Part shown: in pieces, positions 6,211 to 7,130 of the stretch | How the letters are laid out: the number at the start of each line of letters is the position of its first letter | Position numbering within the stretch: the first letter of the stretch is position 1 | Source: Clostridia bacterium | GTDB taxonomy: Bacteria; Bacillota_A; Clostridia; Oscillospirales; CAG-272 | Direction: 5' to 3' | DNA length: 7,130 bases | NCBI GenBank assembly: GCA_017959485.1 | Contig: JAGDAM010000167.1 | Location: 1 to 7,130, forward strand | Notes under the pieces: generated by a model | Databases searched by the model: none | The model's input: only the letters and a program-made list of their open reading frames with translations | Told to the model about the DNA's origin: nothing | Program-made: the position numbers and the translations under genes

Positions 6211-7130
6211 AAGCTATCCTCTCCCCGCCCAGGTCGGCGCTGCGCCACGCGGCTTCAACCAGCCGCACGGTAGCCGCGGCGCTTTCCGGCGGGTTTTTGG
6301 TGTTTTCTTTTCCGCTCTCGAGCAGATCGAGATAATAGTCGATCTCGCCTTCGATACCGCTCACGTGACGGTATTCCGCCTCGTATGGCGCGGAGCCGTC
6401 GTTCGGATATACCGTGACTTTTCCGTCCGCCATAATCAGGGTCGCCTTTTCAAAACCGACGGTGTACCTGTGCTCGAATCTCGTTCCGTTCAGCGTCCAG
6501 TCGCCGATGCAGGTGCAGGGGAAGGGATAGCCGAGCGAGATATGCGAAAGGTCGTATTTCACGTTCTTGGTCGACGCGCGGCACTCGATATACTCCGGCT
6601 CTCCGAAGAGATATCTCGCCATATCGAGATCGTGTATCTGCATGTCGCAGATGACGCTGCCCGATTTTGAGAAGTCCTGATACCAGTTCTGCCAGGACCA
6701 TTTCGGAAGCGCGGACAGGCGCTGGAAGAGTACTCCGGTCACCTTTCCGAACCTTCCGTCGGACACCGCCTCTTTCAGATAGACGTACTCTCCGTAAAAG
6801 CGCAGGCACTGGCCGATCATCAGCCGCTTCCCGCTCTTTTTCATGGCCTCGAGTATCCTCTCGCAGTCGGCCGAGCAGAGCGCCATCGGCTTCTCCGACA
6901 GCACGTCGTATCCGCGCGAGAGAGCGTCGACTGCCGCGTCCGCGTGCAGGTATGAGGGTATGCAGATATCGACGAGATCGATCTCGTTCTCCCGGAACAT
7001 CTTTTCGCGGTCGTAATAGACCTTGAAATTACCTCCGAGCTCGGGCTCGCCGGTTTCGATATTTATCTTGATCCGCTTCTCAAACTGGGAGGGCGTCACG
7101 TCGCATACCGCGACCAGCTTTTCCCTTCCC
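6200..7130 (-). CDS. Gfo/Idh/MocA-family NAD(P)-dependent oxidoreductase, N-terminus cut off by the window edge
   Basis: This is the C-terminal 309 residues of a dehydrogenase that typically oxidises or reduces a hydroxyl on a sugar, inositol or related polyol using NAD(P). The frame stays open to the right edge and reads GREKLVAVCDVTPSQFEKR, the second strand of the Rossmann fold, so the GTG at 7099 is an internal valine, not the start. The glycine-rich nucleotide-binding loop lies outside the window. Counting from that valine, the family signature GYDVLSEKP is at 63-71 with the catalytic-type Lys70, and the substrate-side motif with Asp152, His156 and Asp157 (QIHDLD) is at 154-159, followed by the usual ARYLFGEP. 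The rest is the alpha/beta dimerisation domain, ending at TAA. The 3' end overlaps the VanW gene by 11 bases, implying a shared transcript. The family call is firm. The substrate is unknown, and this family is too broad for context to decide it. Confidence 0.93.
   Translation of the reverse strand, partial: GREKLVAVCDVTPSQFEKRIKINIETGEPELGGNFKVYYDREKMFRENEIDLVDICIPSYLHADAAVDALSRGYDVLSEKPMALCSADCERILEAMKKSGKRLMIGQCLRFYGEYVYLKEAVSDGRFGKVTGVLFQRLSALPKWSWQNWYQDFSKSGSVICDMQIHDLDMARYLFGEPEYIECRASTKNVKYDLSHISLGYPFPCTCIGDWTLNGTRFEHRYTVGFEKATLIMADGKVTVYPNDGSAPYEAEYRHVSGIEGEIDYYLDLLESGKENTKNPPESAAATVRLVEAAWRSADLGGERIAYAQ
6217..6223 (-). promoter_or_regulatory. Ribosome binding site of the VanW gene
   Basis: The minus strand reads GAGAGGA, with six bases between it and the ATG at 6208-6210. 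It lies inside the last codons of the upstream oxidoreductase gene and fixes the VanW start in preference to the internal Met15. Confidence 0.75.

Noticed and set aside
7097..7099. GTG as start of the oxidoreductase
   Set aside because: The frame continues upstream to the edge as VAVCDV, a standard Rossmann strand of this family. The gene is truncated by the window, not started here.

Overview
The window carries five protein-coding genes, all read from the minus strand. Coding sequence runs without real gaps from the right edge to about position 321, followed by roughly 320 bases of hairpin-rich, repeat-like intergenic DNA at the left edge. The DNA is fairly GC-rich, with many C/G third codon positions, which explains the long meaningless antisense frames. 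A VanW-family protein, a lipoprotein with a short M-K-K signal, and a surface protein with a Gly-Cys-Gly-Ser-Ser / membrane segment / basic-cluster signal all suggest an uncultured Gram-positive bacterium of the Clostridia type (gut or similar). This placement is inference from style, not from a marker gene.

Layout in the direction of transcription, right to left. First is a Gfo/Idh/MocA-type NAD(P)-dependent sugar dehydrogenase, cut by the right edge (6200-7130). It overlaps by 11 bases a VanW-domain protein (5374-6210). Next, after 6 bases, comes a lipoprotein of no recognised family (3898-5367) that appears to start at TTG beside an ATGA stop-start and an A7 run. These three look like one translationally coupled unit. 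A 76-base gap (3822-3897) holds a perfect 7-bp inverted repeat and a good sigma-A-like promoter. This would start a second unit: an AMP-forming acyl-CoA ligase (2175-3821), then 21 bases later a secreted or membrane-anchored TIM-barrel, glycoside-hydrolase-like protein (321-2153). A perfect 15-bp-stem terminator (275-308) closes it.

Taken together, the genes look like a cell-surface or carbohydrate-related neighbourhood: two exported proteins with carbohydrate-active character, a sugar-type oxidoreductase, a VanW envelope protein and a fatty-acid-type ligase. No substrate can be named from sequence. The strangest gene is the 610-residue exported protein. In its middle it carries what looks like a C-terminal surface-sorting signal followed immediately by a second signal peptide, so it may be a membrane hairpin, a gene fusion, or a natural polyprotein. 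The left 270 bases contain stacked small palindromes, a 20-22-base periodic ATGATAT(T)C motif and a 22-base near-perfect direct repeat, the look of a dispersed intergenic repeat family.
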